DNA of 64,000 nt from Polynucleobacter nymphae (GTDB taxonomy: Bacteria; Pseudomonadota; Gammaproteobacteria; Burkholderiales; Burkholderiaceae): positions 124,001-188,000 of the forward strand of contig NZ_JACVPA010000002.1 of the NCBI RefSeq assembly GCF_018882155.1, written 5' to 3'. The stretch's first letter is position 1; each line of letters begins with the position of its first letter. Shown here piece by piece: positions 60,336 to 64,000 of this stretch. The translations under genes were made by a program, and so were the position numbers. The notes under the pieces are model-generated. The model was not told the DNA's origin, did no database searches, and was given only the letters and a program-made list of their open reading frames with translations.

Positions 60336-61058
60336 ATGGTCATTTCTAAAGAAAAAAGAACGCAGAGCAATATCAGAGTAGGTAAAGATAAGCCAGCTCT
60401 GGGTCTTGTTGTTTCGAATAAAAGAAGTTTGGATATTCAGAATATCTTGCGGGAACGCATCGCTAAGCAAGAGATTGCACCTGGCGCTAAATTAGGAGAG
60501 AGTGAGTTAGCCGAAGAGTTTCTAGTGCCCCGTAATATTATTCGCGAGGCTTTTATTGGCTTAGAGCAACGCGGATTAATTGAGCGTATTCCAAACCGTG
60601 GCGCAGTTGTAATTCGCCTAGACCTTTCTCAAGTATTCGAAATTTATGACGCCCGAGAGGTTTTAGAGGGATTGTGCGCTCGATTAGCAACCCAAAATAC
60701 TTCTCCAAATTCATGGCAAGACCTTGTAGATCTGTTTAATGGAAAAATGAAACTCTATATTGAGAATCATGATTACGAATCATTTTTAGCGGGCTATGGA
60801 CTATTTAGAAGGCGCATGTTGTTGGCCGCAAATAATCCGGTCTTAACCAATATGCTAGATATGGTTTATGAAAAAACCCAAGCAATTATCCGCAGAATTC
60901 TAATCTTGCCTGGACGCGCTTCTATAGGCCTGATGGAGCACCAAGCTGTATTAGATGCTATGCGAAGTGGTGATGCTGATCTTGCAGAGCAATTAAGAAG
61001 ACAAAATATTCGTAGCGCTAAGGATGCATTACGGCGATATGAAAGTTTCGTCTTATAG
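60336..61058 (+). CDS. GntR-family transcriptional regulator with FCD domain
   Basis: A 240-residue regulator. After a basic N-terminal tail, the winged helix-turn-helix reads ILRERIAKQEIAPGAKLGESELAEEFLVPRNIIREAFIGLEQRGLIERIPNRG, the classical GntR signature. The all-helical FCD effector domain follows (YDAREVLEGLCARLA, then metal-type histidine in GLMEHQAVLDAM). FCD regulators usually sense carboxylates or CoA-pathway intermediates. It is the first gene of an operon with CoA-transferase and carboxylase genes, with eight bases to the next gene. Confidence 0.9.
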   Translation: MVISKEKRTQSNIRVGKDKPALGLVVSNKRSLDIQNILRERIAKQEIAPGAKLGESELAEEFLVPRNIIREAFIGLEQRGLIERIPNRGAVVIRLDLSQVFEIYDAREVLEGLCARLATQNTSPNSWQDLVDLFNGKMKLYIENHDYESFLAGYGLFRRRMLLAANNPVLTNMLDMVYEKTQAIIRRILILPGRASIGLMEHQAVLDAMRSGDADLAEQLRRQNIRSAKDALRRYESFVL

Positions 61059-61066
61059 ACTTAAAT

Positions 61067-62296
61067 ATGAATAAATTAGATCAAACTTGTGGACCATTAT
61101 CGGGATACAGAGTCCTTGAAATGGGGTCAACTATTGCTGGCCCTTTTTGCGGAAGATTATTGGCCGATTTTGGGGCTGAGGTAATTAAGGTTGAGCCCTT
61201 TGAAGGAGATGCAGTTCGTACGATGGGACATCACGTTAAAGATAAGTCACTATATGCATCTAGTATTTTTAGAAATAAGTCACTGATCTCAGTTGATCTT
61301 AGAACATCTGAAGGTCAAGAAGTTATTCGAAAGATGATTCCAAAGATCGATGTGATCGTTGAAAACTTTAGACCTGGCGGTCTGGAGAAGTGGGGTTTAG
61401 GCTATGAGGATCTAAAGACTATTAATCCCAGCTTGATCATGGCAAGGATTAGTGGATTTGGTCAAACGGGCCCATATAGCCAGCGGACTGGATACGGTGT
61501 GATTGGTGAAGCGCTTAGTGGATTAAGGCAAATCACTGGAGACCCTGATCGCCCTCCTACAAGAGTTGGAGTCTCTTTGACTGATTACATCACCGGGCTT
61601 TATGCAGCATTTGGCGTAGTGATGTCACTCTTGGCAAGAACTAAAGACGGGCAAGGGCAGACTATAGATACTGCGTTATATGAGTGCGCCTTTAGTTTTA
61701 TGGAGCCTCATATTTCAGCATTTGACCAATTAGGTGTTATAGCGAATAGAACAGGCTCTCGTTTGCCAGGCAGTACTCCAAATAATTTATATGAAACAAA
61801 TGATGGTCACTTTGTACATATCACGGCAATGGGAAATTCTTTATTTAAAAGATTGGCTGAAGATTGCATGAAGCAACCAGAATTAGTTAGTGACCCTCGT
61901 TTTTGTAGCGCAATAGAGCGCTCTAAAAATTATGTGGAATTGGATTACCTAATTAATCTATGGACCAGTAGTTTGAGTGTTGACGCTGTTGAAGAAAAAC
62001 TCAACTCTACAAGTGTCCCAGGAATTCGTATTTTTGATATGGCGGATATCTTCCAAGATCCTCACTACAAGGATAGAGACGCGATATCAAAAGTGAGGGA
62101 TGATGAGCTAGGAGCGGTTGCTATGGCCTCACCAGTCCCGCGACTTTCAAGAACGCCTGGGGAAATACGGCATACAGGAAAGCGTATTGGTGAAGATACT
62201 CTCTCCGTACTTGCTCGAGTTGGTGGTTTTTCAAAAGAGGAATTAAGCCGCCTGCAAGCGAACCGTATTATTTATGCACATGAAAATTTAACGTAG
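61067..62296 (+). CDS. Class III (CaiB/BaiF) CoA-transferase
   Basis: A 409-residue family III CoA-transferase. It shows the N-terminal EMGSTIAGPFCGRLLADFGAEVIKVE, the middle VDVIVENFRPG-like segment, ARISGFGQTGPYSQRTGYG, and the catalytic aspartate in VGVSLTDYITGLYAAFGV. It would move CoA between carboxylic acids, activating the acid handled by this operon. Eight bases separate it from the regulator and fifteen from the carboxylase gene. Acid substrate unknown. Confidence 0.9.
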   Translation: MNKLDQTCGPLSGYRVLEMGSTIAGPFCGRLLADFGAEVIKVEPFEGDAVRTMGHHVKDKSLYASSIFRNKSLISVDLRTSEGQEVIRKMIPKIDVIVENFRPGGLEKWGLGYEDLKTINPSLIMARISGFGQTGPYSQRTGYGVIGEALSGLRQITGDPDRPPTRVGVSLTDYITGLYAAFGVVMSLLARTKDGQGQTIDTALYECAFSFMEPHISAFDQLGVIANRTGSRLPGSTPNNLYETNDGHFVHITAMGNSLFKRLAEDCMKQPELVSDPRFCSAIERSKNYVELDYLINLWTSSLSVDAVEEKLNSTSVPGIRIFDMADIFQDPHYKDRDAISKVRDDELGAVAMASPVPRLSRTPGEIRHTGKRIGEDTLSVLARVGGFSKEELSRLQANRIIYAHENLT

Positions 62297-62311
62297 AACA
62301 GGATTAAAGTA

Positions 62312-63847
62312 ATGGCATTTGAAAATATCTTACAAGAATATAATGAGAAAAAAATAAAAGCCTTGGCCATGGGGTCTGCTGCAAAGCTTGAGCAAAGAAA
62401 AAACGATGGCATCCTAAATGCAAGAGAGAGAATCTCTTATTTGGTAGATCAGGATAGTTTTATAGAGTCCGGACTCTTTGGGACATCATCTGCTGTTGAG
62501 TCCGATAGAGAAAAGACCCCAGCAGATGGCAAGATCACTGGATACGCAAAAATTGATGGTCGAGATGTTGCAGTAGTCTCAAATGACTTTACAGTAAAGG
62601 GTGCTTCAAGCAGTGCTACAAACGGCAAAAAGATTGGGCAAATGAAGCGAGTGGCAACCCAAAGAGGTTTGCCAATTGTTTTTCTCGGCGAATCCTCGGG
62701 TGCAAGGATGCCAGATACGATGGGTTCAAAAGGTATGGGCTCTATGTTGGGTAATGACCCTACACAATACCGAAGAATGCGCGAAACACCTTGGGCAAGT
62801 GCTGTGTTGGGATATTGCTACGGATCTTCTACTTGGTATACGGGGTATTCCGACTTTAGTGTGATGCGCAAAGGCGCCATTATGGCCGTATCTAGTCCTC
62901 AGCTGGTCTCTTTGGCAATTAAAGAGCAAGTCGATCCAGAGGAGATTGGTGGATGGAAGCTGCATAGCGAAACGACTGGACTCATTGATAGAGTTGTAGA
63001 AACAGATGAGGAGGCTTTGGATTCAATCAAGGAATTCTTATCTTATATGCCAGCCCATCATAAACAAGCTCCACCTGTTTGTCCTGTGCCAAAAGATTCT
63101 GGTAGTCAAATGACTAATATTTTAGATTTGTTGCCAGAAAAAAGAACTCAGGTATATGACGTTCGCAAAGTAATCCAGGCAATTGTTGATACTGGCAGTT
63201 ATTTTGAATTGAAACCTCGTTTTGGCAAGGTCTTAGTAACAGCGCTAACACGCTTAAATGGGCATTCAGTTGGGATTATTGCTAATAATCCTTTGGTGAA
63301 GGGTGGTGCGATGGATACCGAAGCTTGCGAGAAGGCAACAAATTTTATCGTGATGTGCGATTCCTTCAATATCCCAATTGTTATGCTGGTTGATACGCCT
63401 GGATTCATTATTGGATTAGATGCGGAGCGTAAACGCGCGCCAGGAAAAATTATTAATTTTATGAGCGCAGTATCACTCACAACAGTCCCAAAAATCACAG
63501 TAGTTTTGCGTAAGAGTTATGGACAGGCTTATCTGAATATGGGTGGCGGGAGAAATTCTGATGAATTTGCAGCCTGGCCAACTGCTGAGATTAGTTTTAT
63601 GGATCCAAATTTTGCGACTAGCATTGTTCATGGCTTAAATCCAGGAGATGATGGCTATGAAGAAGCTGTTGCTGAGATGGCAAAGGGGAGTAATGTTTGG
63701 GATATTGCCTCAATGTATGCAGTTCAATCCGTAGTCTTGCCGAGCGAAACCCGCGATTATCTTATTCGCATGCTTGAAGTGCATCGTATGCGTTTGAGTA
63801 ATGGCGTAGGTGAGCATTTAATGCGCACATGGCCTACAGCATATTAA
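62312..63847 (+). CDS. Acyl-CoA carboxylase carboxyltransferase (beta) subunit
   Basis: A 511-residue carboxyltransferase of the PccB/MmdA/AccD5 group. It shows the N-terminal [15 protein letters not shown], the acyl-CoA oxyanion loop region [13 protein letters not shown], the biotin-side [17 protein letters not shown] and [13 protein letters not shown], and [12 protein letters not shown]. With biotin carboxylase it would carboxylate an acyl-CoA such as propionyl-, acetyl- or a branched acyl-CoA. The biotin carboxylase gene begins five bases after its stop. Confidence 0.9.
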   Translation: MAFENILQEYNEKKIKALAMGSAAKLEQRKNDGILNARERISYLVDQDSFIESGLFGTSSAVESDREKTPADGKITGYAKIDGRDVAVVSNDFTVKGASSSATNGKKIGQMKRVATQRGLPIVFLGESSGARMPDTMGSKGMGSMLGNDPTQYRRMRETPWASAVLGYCYGSSTWYTGYSDFSVMRKGAIMAVSSPQLVSLAIKEQVDPEEIGGWKLHSETTGLIDRVVETDEEALDSIKEFLSYMPAHHKQAPPVCPVPKDSGSQMTNILDLLPEKRTQVYDVRKVIQAIVDTGSYFELKPRFGKVLVTALTRLNGHSVGIIANNPLVKGGAMDTEACEKATNFIVMCDSFNIPIVMLVDTPGFIIGLDAERKRAPGKIINFMSAVSLTTVPKITVVLRKSYGQAYLNMGGGRNSDEFAAWPTAEISFMDPNFATSIVHGLNPGDDGYEEAVAEMAKGSNVWDIASMYAVQSVVLPSETRDYLIRMLEVHRMRLSNGVGEHLMRTWPTAY

Positions 63848-63851
63848 ATTT

Positions 63852-64000
63852 ATGATATTAAATAAGGTCTTAGTTGCTAATAGAGGTGCTGTTGCCGCTA
63901 GGGTATTACGTGCATTAAATGAAATGTCGATTCCCTCAGTTGCCGTCTATTCTGAAGCTGATGCTGGAGCACCCTATTTAGCTTATGCTTCAGAAAGTTA
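63852..64000 (+). CDS. Biotin carboxylase (acyl-CoA carboxylase alpha subunit), cut by the window end
   Basis: Only the first 49 residues are visible, from the ATG at 63852. They match the biotin carboxylase N-terminus: [18 protein letters not shown] followed by [13 protein letters not shown]. The family usually has NRGEIA; here the glutamate is alanine. Position directly after the beta subunit supports a two-subunit acyl-CoA carboxylase. Confidence 0.85.
   Translation, partial: MILNKVLVANRGAVAARVLRALNEMSIPSVAVYSEADAGAPYLAYASES

Overview
The window reads as chromosome of a free-living betaproteobacterium (Burkholderiales), most like Polynucleobacter. This rests on family recognition, not on a search: a moderately AT-rich genome, two Bug-type solute receptors (a family expanded in Burkholderiales), a TakP-like TRAP receptor, and a betaproteobacterial tRNA-Lys 3' half. 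Genes are densely packed in short operons, many with overlapping or coupled starts and some with TTG or GTG starts.

Left part (1-12.6 kb), housekeeping and stress: 5'-partial-view mog on the minus strand, divergent pmbA, a TakP-like periplasmic receptor, a TauE-type permease, a carboxylesterase, small hypothetical genes, a gabD-nitroreductase pair, a thiol dioxygenase, a HigBA-like toxin-antitoxin pair with a palindromic promoter, and the peroxide module ahpC-ahpF with divergent oxyR.

Middle part (12.6-30.5 kb), catabolism and transport: an exported-protein operon (cupin, NHL propeller, ModA-like receptor) faces another exported cupin. Next comes a Bug receptor with a beta-decarboxylating dehydrogenase, a Tat-type FMN hydroxyacid dehydrogenase and a BKACE (DUF849) enzyme, then a second Bug receptor on the other strand, and an operon of iron alcohol dehydrogenase, thioesterase and glutathione transferase. 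A decayed ABC amino-acid permease remnant precedes a CycA-like permease, which overlaps an exported carboxypeptidase-G2-like peptidase. A tri-haem cytochrome c, an orphan histidine kinase, an XRE regulator and an NTF2-like exported protein follow.

31.1-58.2 kb is one uninterrupted 27-kb gene for a protein of about 9,000 residues. It has a signal peptide, a filamentous-haemagglutinin-type (TPS) N-terminal domain, a modular beta-helix region containing two recent ~1.55-kb tandem duplications, a long YDG/MBG repeat stalk, and a short charged tail ending in a cysteine pair. No TpsB-type transporter is in the window.

Right end (58.4-64 kb): a Tat-type amidohydrolase, a bidirectional terminator, and a 45-nt 3' fragment of tRNA-Lys cut exactly at the anticodon loop, which looks like the scar of an integrated element. 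Beyond it is an operon of a GntR/FCD regulator, a class III CoA-transferase, an acyl-CoA carboxylase beta subunit and the start of a biotin carboxylase, probably cargo of that element.
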